A stretch of 64,000 nt of DNA from JAJYSO01 sp964451785 (lineage in GTDB: Bacteria; Bacteroidota; Bacteroidia; Flavobacteriales; Flavobacteriaceae). Made by a program: the position numbers and the translations under genes. The stretch lies in assembly GCA_964451785.1 (NCBI GenBank), contig CAYVJG010000006.1, positions 1-64,000 on the forward strand, in the 5' to 3' direction. The notes beneath the pieces were generated by a model, which saw nothing but the letters and a program-made list of their open reading frames with translations, was not told where the DNA came from and made no database searches. Positions 52,808 through 60,992 of the stretch are shown here, one piece after another (the stretch's first letter is position 1; the number at the start of each line of letters is the position of its first letter).

Positions 52808-53190
52808 AATTTAATGATTTTCTATGTAAATTTAATAATTTATTAAGAAATCATAAACAGTTTGGAAGACTTATTTCTTTGATAGCCGTCTTTAATACGG
52901 TAGCTTGAACTGTAACTTAGTGTGAAAGACAGATCCTGAATAAATTGCTGGTGCCTAGCAATTTTTCAGGATGACAAGAAAAGTAAATAAGTGAATCTGC
53001 AAATCAGTCACTCCGAGGTTCGAGAGCCTCACCTCTCAATTTAATGGTTGTTGTACTTTTAAATAGCAATACGCCAATACACAACAATTGTCGACATAAG
53101 ATTCTGCTTCTTTTAGAGCAGGGGTAAATAGGGTTAATACCTTATGGACAAGCGAGTTAAATTGTGAAGTATAAACGAAATAACAAAATT
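52808..53190. other. Intergenic region upstream of the LRR array
   Basis: About 380 bp without a coding frame I trust. It contains the hairpin described at 52935-52970 and a GAGGTTCGAGAGCCTC near-palindrome around 53020 that looks superficially like a tRNA T-arm but has no cloverleaf around it. No promoter was identified with confidence. Confidence 0.4.
52935..52970. repeat. CCTGAA...TTCAGG hairpin repeat
   Basis: CCTGAATAAATTGCT and AGCAATTTTTCAGG pair around GGTGCCT. The sequence GATCCTGAA...TTCAGGATGACA around it resembles a short palindromic repeat I recall as frequent in Flavobacteriaceae intergenic regions. Only one copy is in this window. Confidence 0.45.
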
Positions 53191-54711
53191 CTATTTCTTC
53201 CGCAAGTCATACAAATCTGTTCGGCGTTGTGCCAGATTGCGTACACTGCCGGTTTTATTCAATTCGCGCAGCAAGGTCAAATCGACATCAGTAATAACTA
53301 CCATTTCGGTATTTGGTGTCGCCTTTGCCTGTACTCCATCAATAGGAAATGCAAAATCACAAGGTGTAAATACCATAGATTGGGCATATTGAATGTTCAT
53401 ATTCGTCACCTGCGGTAAATTTCCAACACTTCCGGCAATCGCCACATAACATTCATTTTCTATAGCGCGCGCCATAGCACAATTGCGCACACGTGAAAAC
53501 GCATTAGCGGTATCGGTCATAAAAGGAACAAATAGAATATCCATACCTTCTTGTGCCAAAATACGCGCTAATTCAGGAAACTCTGAATCGTAACAAATCA
53601 CAACCCCTATCTTACCGCTATCGGTGTCGAAAGTTTGGATTTTTGAACCACCGCGCATTCCCCAGGAGCTCACCTCATCAGGGGTGATATGGATTTTTTC
53701 ATACGATTCAACATGACCATCTCGCTTGCAAAGATAGCCTTCATTATAGAGATTGCCATCGCGAATAACCGGCATAGATCCCGAGATAATATTGATATTA
53801 CACGACACCGCTAACTGACTAAATTCGTTTTTGATAGCTTCTGTATGCTTAGCTAACTCGCGAATGGCCTCTACCGGCGATAGGCTTGCATCTTTAGGCA
53901 TGAGCGGCATGTTAAACAACTCTGGAAAAAGCGCAAAATCACAGTTATATGAGGCTAGGGTATCGACAAAAAATTGCACTTGCTGCATCAATTCTGCTCT
54001 ATTTTTGTAGGTCCGCATCTGCCACTGCACTAAGCCAACGCGCGCCACGGTCTTATCAGAAACGGGCTCTTCAGTAGGTTTTTCGTAATAAATATTATCC
54101 CATTCTAGGAGCACCGCAAAGTATTTTGACGCCTCATCGTCGAGCAGGTAATTTTTTAAAATTCGAGAAACGTGAAAATCGTTTGACAGTTGAAAGCTCA
54201 ACACAGGATCGTCAATTTCGCGGTGTTTAACTTTTTCAATGTAATCTTTAGGAGATAACTGGTGAGCATATTTATGGTAATTAGGAATACGTCCGCCAAA
54301 CATAATGCCCTTCAAATTTAAACGCTCGCACAATTCTTTTCGGTAATCGTACAAACGCCGCCCCAAACGCAATCCGCGATATTCAGGACTGATAAACACT
54401 TCTATACCGTATAACACATTGCCCTTTGCGTCAAATTTTTCAAATGTCCCATCGGTAATAATGTCTTCGTAAGCGTGGTATTTATTAACTGTTTGTTCTG
54501 AAACAATTACTGACAATGCACAGCCGGCAATGGCGTCATTTACTTTAATGACCACTTGTCCTTCAGGAAATACGTCTAGTAAATTTTCTATTTCTTCTTT
54601 GGCCCAGTAGCTGTCTTCCATAGTAGGATAAGCCGTAATCATAGCCTGTTTTAACTCATCGTACTCCTCAAGTCCTAAATAAGAAATTTCTACATTCTCT
54701 ATCTTGTCCAT
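53191..54711 (-). CDS. GNAT acetyltransferase-like / carbon-nitrogen hydrolase fusion
   Basis: A 506-residue two-domain cytoplasmic protein. Residues 1-205 are a GNAT-like domain, with the acetyl-CoA loop region SPEYRGLRLGRRLYDYR (about 108-124). Residues 222-506 are a nitrilase-superfamily amidase with the full Glu-Lys-Cys triad: Glu264 in FPELF, Lys339 in YEKIHITPDE and Cys373 in VICYDSEFPE. Such fusions occur as single proteins in several phyla. The amide substrate is not known. The gene is alone on its strand, with a palindromic terminator upstream (54787-54821). Confidence 0.93.
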   Translation of the reverse strand: MDKIENVEISYLGLEEYDELKQAMITAYPTMEDSYWAKEEIENLLDVFPEGQVVIKVNDAIAGCALSVIVSEQTVNKYHAYEDIITDGTFEKFDAKGNVLYGIEVFISPEYRGLRLGRRLYDYRKELCERLNLKGIMFGGRIPNYHKYAHQLSPKDYIEKVKHREIDDPVLSFQLSNDFHVSRILKNYLLDDEASKYFAVLLEWDNIYYEKPTEEPVSDKTVARVGLVQWQMRTYKNRAELMQQVQFFVDTLASYNCDFALFPELFNMPLMPKDASLSPVEAIRELAKHTEAIKNEFSQLAVSCNINIISGSMPVIRDGNLYNEGYLCKRDGHVESYEKIHITPDEVSSWGMRGGSKIQTFDTDSGKIGVVICYDSEFPELARILAQEGMDILFVPFMTDTANAFSRVRNCAMARAIENECYVAIAGSVGNLPQVTNMNIQYAQSMVFTPCDFAFPIDGVQAKATPNTEMVVITDVDLTLLRELNKTGSVRNLAQRRTDLYDLRKK

Positions 54712-54786
54712 CGCGTTGCATTTTGCTATTAAAGGTACAATTATTCTAGTAGTATAAGGGTGTCGAAAAGAAAATAGCAGGGCATA

Positions 54787-54821
54787 AAAAATCCTTTCTA
54801 AGCCATTCAGAAAGGATTTTT
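54787..54821. terminator. Palindromic bidirectional terminator
   Basis: AAAAATCCTTTCT and AGAAAGGATTTTT pair over 13 bp with T runs in both directions. It separates upstream minus-strand transcription from the GNAT/nitrilase gene. Confidence 0.75.
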
Positions 54822-54937
54822 AACTAGTCAACGTTTCGGAAAAAGTAATAAATGGTATGCTAGGAAATTATGTTTTTAGATACGAAATATTATACCAGCC
54901 TAATAATCAGATATATTACAACTCACAAATACTAATA

Positions 54938-55064
54938 ATACCGTATGTATAAATTAAATAGTCCAATTTCGACTTTATCTCATTGTACTAGTAATTTATG
55001 AACCATGGTATTATACCTATAAAAAATATTCTAAATCGGACTAAAAAATAATTCTAATTGGTAT
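54938..55064 (+). repeat. Dispersed repeat, copy 2 (about 127 bp)
   Basis: It starts ATACCGTATGTATAAATTA and ends AATTCTAATTGGTAT. The two ends are imperfect inverted repeats (ATACC...TAGTCCA against ATACC...TAGTCCG). Internal landmarks are TAGTCCAATTTCGAC, a CCATGG palindrome and AATATTCTRAATCGGACTAA (R = A or G between copies). It matches 55926-56050 over its full length and has no coding capacity. Confidence 0.75.
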
Positions 55065-55213
55065 AACTTGTTCAATCCAGTGGGTATTGAACACCCTTCG
55101 AGGTTCAGTAAGGGCAGACTTACTTTACCCCGTACTGCACTTCGCTTGTACAGGGTCTATCACATTAAAGACCTTCGACCTTTTAAAGTATACTTCTATT
55201 TATAGTTACAACT

Positions 55214-55305
55214 AACCATGTAATGGTTGAATATGAATAACCCCGAGTGTAACTCGGGGCGTTGAGGTTACCATATTTTACGGAACTACGAAGTAGTTCA
55301 ATAAC
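55214..55305. repeat. Cluster of short palindromes with AATATGAATAAC linker
   Basis: AACCATGTAATGGTT (55214-55228) is joined by GAATATGAATAA to CCCCGAG...CTCGGGG (55241-55259), and after a spacer comes GAACTACGAAGTAGTTC (55283-55299) followed by AATAAC. The arrangement is the same as at 10772-10870, with different stems but a kept linker. Confidence 0.6.
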
Positions 55306-55377
55306 TAATATTAAGGTAGAATAACTCCGAAACTTGAGTTAACTAACAATTTTTTAATCGCTAAAATTGCAATCGAT

Positions 55378-55860
55378 TTACAGGAAGCGTTTATGCCAAC
55401 TTTCTTCAAGTGGCACTTCCCAATATTCGTCAAATTCAGCTTTGGTATTTACCAAGTTATTAAACACAATGGTCTGTGGCGATACAGAGCGTGCTTTGAC
55501 AATTTTTCTAAAATCTTTCAATTCTTTATATGCAATATAATCGCCTTGACGGAAAGTGACATTCATCTTATCGAGCAAGTCTACACCAAATTCATCTTGT
55601 AAATGTTGGATAAAACGCACCGAAGCATCAATTGAACATCCGCTGGCTGCGGCTAAACTTTGATCGATACCGAGCACAACAAACCGCTTGTATTTTACGG
55701 TATAAGCCGCACTCAAATCAGAACCGTGAACGGTCCATTCTTCAACAAATTTAGCCAATTCAGCTTCTAATTTTGGCAATTCGTCATCTGTAAAAGGACG
55801 ATTAGATTGATAGATCCACAAACGGGCACTATCAGGTAATTTATCAAAAGGTACTAACAT
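55378..55860 (-). CDS. Conserved hypothetical protein (often labelled 'ABC transporter ATPase' without motifs)
   Basis: A 160-residue cytoplasmic protein. It begins MLVPFDKLPDSARLWIYQSNR and contains RFVVLGIDQSLAAASGCSID followed by SVRFIQHLQDEFGVDL and FNNLVNTKAEFDEYW. From memory, relatives in Flavobacteriaceae carry the label 'ABC transporter ATPase', but no Walker A, Walker B or LSGGQ motif is present, so that name is not supported. It has repeats on both sides (54938-55305 and 55926-56050) and no clear operon partner. Function unknown. Confidence 0.75.
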   Translation of the reverse strand: MLVPFDKLPDSARLWIYQSNRPFTDDELPKLEAELAKFVEEWTVHGSDLSAAYTVKYKRFVVLGIDQSLAAASGCSIDASVRFIQHLQDEFGVDLLDKMNVTFRQGDYIAYKELKDFRKIVKARSVSPQTIVFNNLVNTKAEFDEYWEVPLEESWHKRFL

Positions 55861-55925
55861 ATTTCTTCACTTAAATCAAAAGGTAATTTCCTTCTTATTC
55901 AGGTTTACAAAATTACAGAATTATA

Positions 55926-56050
55926 ATACCATACGGATAAATTAAATAGTCCAATTTCGACTTTCTCGCGTTGTATTATTTAATTATGCTCCCGGTAGTA
56001 TACCCACAAAAATATTCTGAATCGGACTAAAAAATAATTCTATTTGGTAT
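55926..56050 (+). repeat. Dispersed repeat, copy 3 (about 125 bp)
   Basis: It starts ATACCATACGGATAAATTA and ends AATTCTATTTGGTAT, with TAGTCCAATTTCGACTTT, a degenerate centre and ATTCTGAATCGGACTAA. It matches copy 2 at most positions, with small gaps. It lies between two minus-strand genes. Confidence 0.75.
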
Positions 56051-56068
56051 AGCGGAATCGACGCCCTG

Positions 56069-56482
56069 TTAAGCATTGAGTTGCATCAGTAAACTCAAAT
56101 TGTCAATAATCCCTTTTTCGCGAATCACCTTCCCTTTTTTTACGGTCAATACGGTCATCCCGTTTACCACTACTCGCTTTCCGGAAGGAGCGACGCCAAA
56201 CAACGTATTATTTTGGTGGGTGCCGGCATAGTTCCAATACAGCGTGATACTGTTTTCTTTTTTATTACAAATCACTTCGCCTAAAGTTATTTGAATGTCG
56301 GGAAAACTTGAATACGTTCCCTGTAAAAATGACTTATAAGCTTCAACCCCTTCTATGCGTGGCATGTGTGTGTATTCAACTATGAGCTCTTTATCGGCAT
56401 AAATATCGAGCATGCCTTCACTGTTGGCATCCCAAATGTGCATGTAATCTTTAGCTAATTTTTGCAATCCTACTCCTATCAT
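56069..56482 (-). CDS. SnoaL-like / NTF2-fold polyketide cyclase-type protein
   Basis: A 137-residue single-domain protein of the SnoaL-like NTF2 fold. Typical elements are WDANSEGMLDIYADKELIVE, GVEAYKSFLQGTYSSFPDIQ, the WNYAGTHQNN strand followed by GVAPSGKRVVVNGM, and a final helix. Members include small isomerases, cyclases and many proteins of unknown role. Its start overlaps the stop of the upstream Fe-S protein gene by 4 bases (ATGA), so the two are translated together. Confidence 0.85.
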   Translation of the reverse strand: MIGVGLQKLAKDYMHIWDANSEGMLDIYADKELIVEYTHMPRIEGVEAYKSFLQGTYSSFPDIQITLGEVICNKKENSITLYWNYAGTHQNNTLFGVAPSGKRVVVNGMTVLTVKKGKVIREKGIIDNLSLLMQLNA

Positions 56483-57270
56483 AAATCTTCTGCTTCGGCA
56501 ATCATTTCAACAACATCTTTAATTTCTAGCGGCTGACCTGTTTTTTGTTTGGTCATGCCATCGGCAAGCATAGTATTACAAAACGGGCAACCTGTTGCAA
56601 TGGTTTCGGCGCCGGTTTGCTGTGCTTGTTCGATGCGCATTTCGTTAATCTCGCGATTCCCTTTTTCTGATTCTTTAAACATTTGTGCGCCTCCAGCACC
56701 ACAACACAAACTGCGGCGTTTGCTATCGCGCATTTCAACGAGTTCCACTTCTAACTTGAGCAACAACTCTCGCGAAGCTTCAAACTCATCATTAGCACGC
56801 CCGAGGTAACACGGATCGTGATAGGTAATTCGTTTGCCTTTAAACAGTCCGCCTTCAACTTTGAGTTTCCCTTCTTCAAGCAGTGATTTGAGCAATTGCG
56901 TGTGGTGAACCACTTTGTAATGCCCCCCGAGTTCGGGATATTCATTTTTTATGGTGTTGAAACAATGTGGACAAGCGGTGACTATTTTTTTAATACCGTA
57001 ACCATTTAAAGTTTCGATATTCATCTTTGCTTGCATTTGGAATAAAAACTCATTCCCTGCGCGTTTTGCAGGATCGCCGGTACAACCTTCTTCACTGCCC
57101 AAAACGGCAAAATCAACGCCCGCTTTCTGAAGCAATTTAGCAAAAGCCTTAGTTATCTTTTTGGCTCTATCGTCAAAACTACATGAGCAGCCAACCCAAA
57201 ACAACACATCCGGCATTTTTCCTTCTGCCGCATATTCTTGCATCGTTGGGACTTTTAGTGCATTAGCCAT
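56479..57270 (-). CDS. Cysteine-rich CCG-domain Fe-S protein (heterodisulfide reductase B / GlcF-like)
   Basis: A 263-residue protein with two CCG (cysteine-rich) domains that in HdrB and relatives hold a non-cubane Fe-S cluster. Cysteine motifs in order are VGCSCSFDDR, ACPHCFNTI, HDPCYLGR, LCCGAGGAQM and ATGCPFCNTM. In many Bacteroidota a second ferredoxin-type Fe-S gene sits directly before it; here none is present, the next gene upstream being ung. It probably takes part in electron transfer to or from quinone or disulfides. A TATATTTG -7 candidate lies at 57300-57293. Confidence 0.92.
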   Translation of the reverse strand: MANALKVPTMQEYAAEGKMPDVLFWVGCSCSFDDRAKKITKAFAKLLQKAGVDFAVLGSEEGCTGDPAKRAGNEFLFQMQAKMNIETLNGYGIKKIVTACPHCFNTIKNEYPELGGHYKVVHHTQLLKSLLEEGKLKVEGGLFKGKRITYHDPCYLGRANDEFEASRELLLKLEVELVEMRDSKRRSLCCGAGGAQMFKESEKGNREINEMRIEQAQQTGAETIATGCPFCNTMLADGMTKQKTGQPLEIKDVVEMIAEAEDL

Positions 57271-57375
57271 AATTTTCTTTATCTGTGTTGGCCAAATATA
57301 AGTATTTTTAATTTCTTTAAGAATAGAGAATTGCGCTTCCTATACCCGCGCAGGCTTATTTATAACGAAAATCAA

Positions 57376-58044
57376 TTACCAGTTAATTTCTGATTTTCCA
57401 TGCGCTTTTAAATAGGTATTAGCTCGACTAAAATGCTTATTTCCAAACCAATGCCCTCTATTAGCACTCAAAGGCGAAGGATGTCCTGACTCTAAAATCA
57501 AATGCTTTTCACTGTCAATAAGCTTAGCTTTCTTTTTAGCATATCCGCCCCACAACATAAAAACCAAGTCTTCCCTTTGAACAGATAATTGCTTAATAAC
57601 AGCATCTGTAAACTGCTCCCAACCTTGTTTTTGGTGACTTCCGGCTTGATGTTCGCGTACAGTTAAAGTGGTGTTGAGCAACAAAACGCCCTGCTGCGCC
57701 CAGCGCTCTAAATTGCCCGTAATCGGAATAGGCTGATCTAAGTCCGTTTCTATTTCTTTAAAAATATTGACTAATGAAGGCGGAATCTTAACGCCGTCAT
57801 TAACCGAAAAAGCCAATCCGTGAGCCTGCCCAAATCCGTGATAAGGATCTTGTCCTAAAATAACCACTTTTGTTTGTTCAAATGAACAGTAATCAAAAGC
57901 TGAAAAAATCAAATCAGCAGGTGGAAAACAGTTGTTTTGAGCGTATTCGTTTTGTACAAATCGATCGAGTTTTTTAAAATAATCTTGCTGCATTTCATCT
58001 TGCAACAGCGGTTGCCAAGAAGCAGGTAGAGATAAAGAGATCAT
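57376..58044 (-). CDS. ung: Uracil-DNA glycosylase, family 1
   Basis: A 222-residue repair enzyme when started at MISLSLPASW (ATG at 58044-58042). A further in-frame ATG at 58065 is rejected because it lies inside a TATCTTTG -7 element (58070-58063). The water-activating loop is GQDPYHGFGQAHGLAFSV, then LLLNTTLTVREHQAGSH, and HPSPLSANRG is the DNA-intercalation loop. It removes uracil from DNA formed by cytosine deamination or misincorporation. It is divergent from the MutS2-like gene. Confidence 0.97.
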   Translation of the reverse strand: MISLSLPASWQPLLQDEMQQDYFKKLDRFVQNEYAQNNCFPPADLIFSAFDYCSFEQTKVVILGQDPYHGFGQAHGLAFSVNDGVKIPPSLVNIFKEIETDLDQPIPITGNLERWAQQGVLLLNTTLTVREHQAGSHQKQGWEQFTDAVIKQLSVQREDLVFMLWGGYAKKKAKLIDSEKHLILESGHPSPLSANRGHWFGNKHFSRANTYLKAHGKSEINW

Positions 58045-58109
58045 AATCTTCAATTGAAAAGACAAAGATACAAGAATGTCAAGGTTTAGGTCACCGTGAT
58101 AAAAAAGTT

Positions 58110-58117
58110 TAAATTTG
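58110..58117 (+). promoter_or_regulatory. -7 element of the MutS2-like gene
   Basis: TAAATTTG matches TAnnTTTG and lies 25 nt before the ATG at 58143. The expected TTG at -33 is not present (TTTAGG is found instead). Confidence 0.5.
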
Positions 58118-58142
58118 CCTCTGAAAATGCGATTGCCTTATT

Positions 58143-60323
58143 ATGATAAAGATTTCCAAGAAAACTTTAACTGATTTAGAATTTTATAAAATTTGTGAAC
58201 AACTCAGTGAACATTGTCTCACCGAAAAAGGGCGTCAAAAAGCCCTAGACTTGCGTCCGTTTAAGAACTCGCAAAAAATTCTACTCGCCTTAGGGCAAAC
58301 CCAAGAATACAAGAGCTCTGCTGTAGAGGCAGATCGCATTCCTAATCATTTTTTTGACGATGTCGATAACGAAATTTATTTACTCAACATCAAAAACAGC
58401 GTTTTAGAGGCTCGTGGATTTCAGAATATAGCTGCACTATCCTCTACAGCTAACACCTTACTAAAATTTTTCAACAAGCATCAAGAGCTATATCCAAAAT
58501 TACAGGCGCTCACTGAACCTGTAATGTACACGGATATACTGATTAAATCTATTTATGCTGTATTAGATCGCTTTGGAGAGATTAAAAATGATGCTTCGGA
58601 TCAACTTGCCGAAATTCGCCGTGACCTTGCAATGCTTCAGCAACAAATTGATTCGAGTTTTACAGCCGATATGTCGCGCTATCACAGTTCTGGTTTTCTC
58701 GATGACATTCGCGAATCTGTTATTGACAATCACCGTGTATTAGCCGTGTTAGCTACGCATAGACGAAAAGTAAAAGGCAATATTTTAGGGCGTTCAAAAA
58801 CAGGCAGCATTGTGTTTATTCAACCCCAAAACACCTTGCGTTATTCACGCGAATACAACAATTTAAAATTTGACGAAAAAGAAGAAATCAATCGTATTTT
58901 AAGAGCTTTATCTGACGAGATTCGTCCGTATCGCGAATTGTTAATCGATTATCAAGATTTATTATCGGCTATTGATCTAGTTGCGGCCAAAGTAAAATAC
59001 GCCGCACGTATGAATGCGGTTTTACCTAAAGTAACTAAAAAACGAGAGCTCGATTTAAAGGCTGCTTACCATCCACTGCTTTACCTTAACAATGCCGCTC
59101 AAGGGAAAAAAACCTATCCTCAAGATATTAAGCTCAGTCAAGACCAACGCATTATTGTGATTTCAGGTCCAAACGCCGGTGGAAAAAGTATTACGCTTAA
59201 AACCGTTGGTTTATTACAACTCATGTTGCAAAGTGGCTTGTTTATTCCGGTACACGAATACAGTCACGTGTGTTTGTTTAAAACTGTTTTAAGCGATATT
59301 GGCGATCATCAAAGTATTGAAAATCATTTGAGCACCTATTCTTATCGCTTAAAAAACATGCGTTATTTTCTGCAAAAATGTGATAAACACAGCTTGTTTT
59401 TAATTGATGAATTTGGTACCGGAACCGACCCAGAATTGGGAGGGGCTTTAGCCGAGACCTTTTTAGAAGTTTTCTTTGAGCGTGAATCTTTTGGGATCAT
59501 CACCACCCATTATGCAAATCTCAAAAAAATGGCTAATGAAACTGAAGGGATACAAAATGCGAACATGCGTTTTGACAATAGCAGTTTAGAACCCGAATTC
59601 AAATTGCAAATGGGAGAAGCCGGTAGCTCGTTTACTTTTGAAGTGGCACAAAAAAACGGTATTCCTTACAGCCTGATTAATCGCTCTAAAAAGAAAGTAG
59701 CCCGAGGAAAAATCCGTTTTGACAAAAGTATCGCCAAGTTGCAACAAGAGCGTTCTAAGTTGGTCAAAACCACTAAACAGCTCAACGAAGAAAAACACAA
59801 AGCTACTCAGCACAAAGAAACACTGAGTCAAAAGGCCGACCGCATTCAACAAAAGTTAGAAGATTTTCAACAGCTTTACGACAGTAATCAACAGCTGATT
59901 TATCTCGGTAAAAAATTCACAAAGCTAGAGCGCGATTTTTCGCATAGTAAAAATAAAAAGCAGTTTATAGCAGAATTGCTCAAACTAGCCGCCGTTGAAA
60001 GTGACAAACGCCAAAGTGAAAATAAAAAACAAGCCCGCATCAAACGTCAACGCGAAGAACGCATTCAACGAGAAGCCGAAAAAAAGCTAGAAACTATCCG
60101 CCAGAAGAAAGCTCAAGAAAAGCAAGCTGAAGTGAAACGCGTGGAAGAAAAAAAGAAAAAAGAAATTGATTCCTTAGGGCCCAATGATCGCGTACGACTA
60201 GAAGGCAGTAAAGCCATAGGAACTATCGATAAAATTGAAAAGGGAAAAGTAATCATTAACTACGGTCTGTTTACCACTGAAGCGCCAATTGAAAAAATAG
60301 AACTCGTCAGCCACAGCAAATAA
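58143..60323 (+). CDS. MutS2-like DNA mismatch-repair-family ATPase lacking the Smr domain
   Basis: A 726-residue MutS-family ATPase. The core domain covers about 1-300 and the ATPase domain about 300-520. Walker A is GPNAGGKS at residues 342-349, Walker B is LFLIDEFGTGTDP, and THYANLKKMA is the switch segment. A long charged coiled coil follows (about 520-680), ending in a KOW-like module NDRVRLEGSKAIGTIDKIEKG. Canonical MutS2 proteins are about 780 residues with a C-terminal Smr nuclease domain, which is absent here. It may act on recombination intermediates or stalled ribosomes; which applies to this shorter form is unknown. Confidence 0.92.
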   Translation: MIKISKKTLTDLEFYKICEQLSEHCLTEKGRQKALDLRPFKNSQKILLALGQTQEYKSSAVEADRIPNHFFDDVDNEIYLLNIKNSVLEARGFQNIAALSSTANTLLKFFNKHQELYPKLQALTEPVMYTDILIKSIYAVLDRFGEIKNDASDQLAEIRRDLAMLQQQIDSSFTADMSRYHSSGFLDDIRESVIDNHRVLAVLATHRRKVKGNILGRSKTGSIVFIQPQNTLRYSREYNNLKFDEKEEINRILRALSDEIRPYRELLIDYQDLLSAIDLVAAKVKYAARMNAVLPKVTKKRELDLKAAYHPLLYLNNAAQGKKTYPQDIKLSQDQRIIVISGPNAGGKSITLKTVGLLQLMLQSGLFIPVHEYSHVCLFKTVLSDIGDHQSIENHLSTYSYRLKNMRYFLQKCDKHSLFLIDEFGTGTDPELGGALAETFLEVFFERESFGIITTHYANLKKMANETEGIQNANMRFDNSSLEPEFKLQMGEAGSSFTFEVAQKNGIPYSLINRSKKKVARGKIRFDKSIAKLQQERSKLVKTTKQLNEEKHKATQHKETLSQKADRIQQKLEDFQQLYDSNQQLIYLGKKFTKLERDFSHSKNKKQFIAELLKLAAVESDKRQSENKKQARIKRQREERIQREAEKKLETIRQKKAQEKQAEVKRVEEKKKKEIDSLGPNDRVRLEGSKAIGTIDKIEKGKVIINYGLFTTEAPIEKIELVSHSK

Positions 60324-60448
60324 GTATTTTCGAACTAATTTACAGCTGTTTATAAATTAATCTTTTAACGCTTAACCTAAGAATTAAATTACATATTAAA
60401 AAGACATCTAATTTATACAGTACTATCTATTTATATTCATAAAAATAC

Positions 60449-60456
60449 TACATTTG
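60449..60456 (+). promoter_or_regulatory. -7 element of mscL
   Basis: TACATTTG matches TAnnTTTG and lies 40 nt upstream of the mscL ATG at 60497. No TTG is seen at -33. Confidence 0.45.
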
Positions 60457-60496
60457 TATTTATAAAATTCATCTCAATTAATTAAACTGCTCTATT

Positions 60497-60913
60497 ATGT
60501 TAAAGGAATTTAAAGAATTCGCCCTAAAGGGGAACATGCTCGATTTAGCCATTGCCTTTGTTATAGGCGCGGCTTTTAAAAGTATCATCACCTCATTGGT
60601 CAATGATATCATCATGCCTTTTATTGGTATATTCACCGGAGGCATGGATTTTTCTGACAAAAAATTTGTTATCAGCGAAGCTGTTGTCGATGCTTCTGGC
60701 AAAGTGATTACGCCTGAAAATGCCATTACTTATGGTAATTTAATTCAGGTGTCTATCAGCTTTATCATCATTGCGTTTGTGTTGTTTTTAATCGTTAAAG
60801 CATTCAACAAAATGAAGAAGAAAAAAGAAGAAGCTGCGCCGGCACCTGCAGGTCCTACTCAAGAAGAATTGCTGACTAATATTCTTGATGAAATTAAAAA
60901 GCAAAATAAATAA
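60497..60913 (+). CDS. mscL: Large-conductance mechanosensitive channel
   Basis: A 138-residue channel subunit. MLKEFKEFALKGNMLDLAIAF is followed by VIGAAFKSIITSLVNDIIMP, the pore-lining first helix with its glycine/alanine pattern. The second helix is about residues 75-100 and the tail is a charged helix (EELLTNILDEIKKQN). The pentamer opens under membrane tension to release solutes in osmotic downshock. It is followed by a strong terminator. Confidence 0.97.
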   Translation: MLKEFKEFALKGNMLDLAIAFVIGAAFKSIITSLVNDIIMPFIGIFTGGMDFSDKKFVISEAVVDASGKVITPENAITYGNLIQVSISFIIIAFVLFLIVKAFNKMKKKKEEAAPAPAGPTQEELLTNILDEIKKQNK

Positions 60914-60931
60914 GTGCTTTATCAACGTAAA

Positions 60932-60976
60932 AAAAAAATTCCCTTCAGTTTTCGATTAACTGGAGGGAATTTTTTT
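60932..60976. terminator. Bidirectional terminator between mscL and the kinase gene
   Basis: ATTCCCTTCAGTT and AACTGGAGGGAAT pair with one mismatch, and A and T runs flank the stem on both sides. It serves two convergent genes. Confidence 0.9.
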
Positions 60977-60992
60977 ATAACCCAACTTTGCT

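Larger units (their letters stand above)
54712..55377. other. Repeat-rich intergenic region of 666 bp
   Basis: No gene is supported here. From left to right it holds a palindromic terminator (54787-54821), a full copy of the dispersed repeat (54938-55064), a stretch of imperfect palindromes (55085-55190) and a cluster of clear ones (55214-55305). The accumulation of three repeat kinds in one gap suggests a tolerated insertion site. Confidence 0.6.

Noticed and set aside
53010..53042. tRNA-like GAGGTTCGAGAGCCTC sequence
   Set aside because: It resembles a T-arm, but no acceptor, D or anticodon arm can be formed around it; probably a short palindrome.
60324..60496. Possible riboswitch upstream of mscL
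   Set aside because: The leader is short and AT-rich with no recognisable conserved core; only a -7 promoter element is supported.
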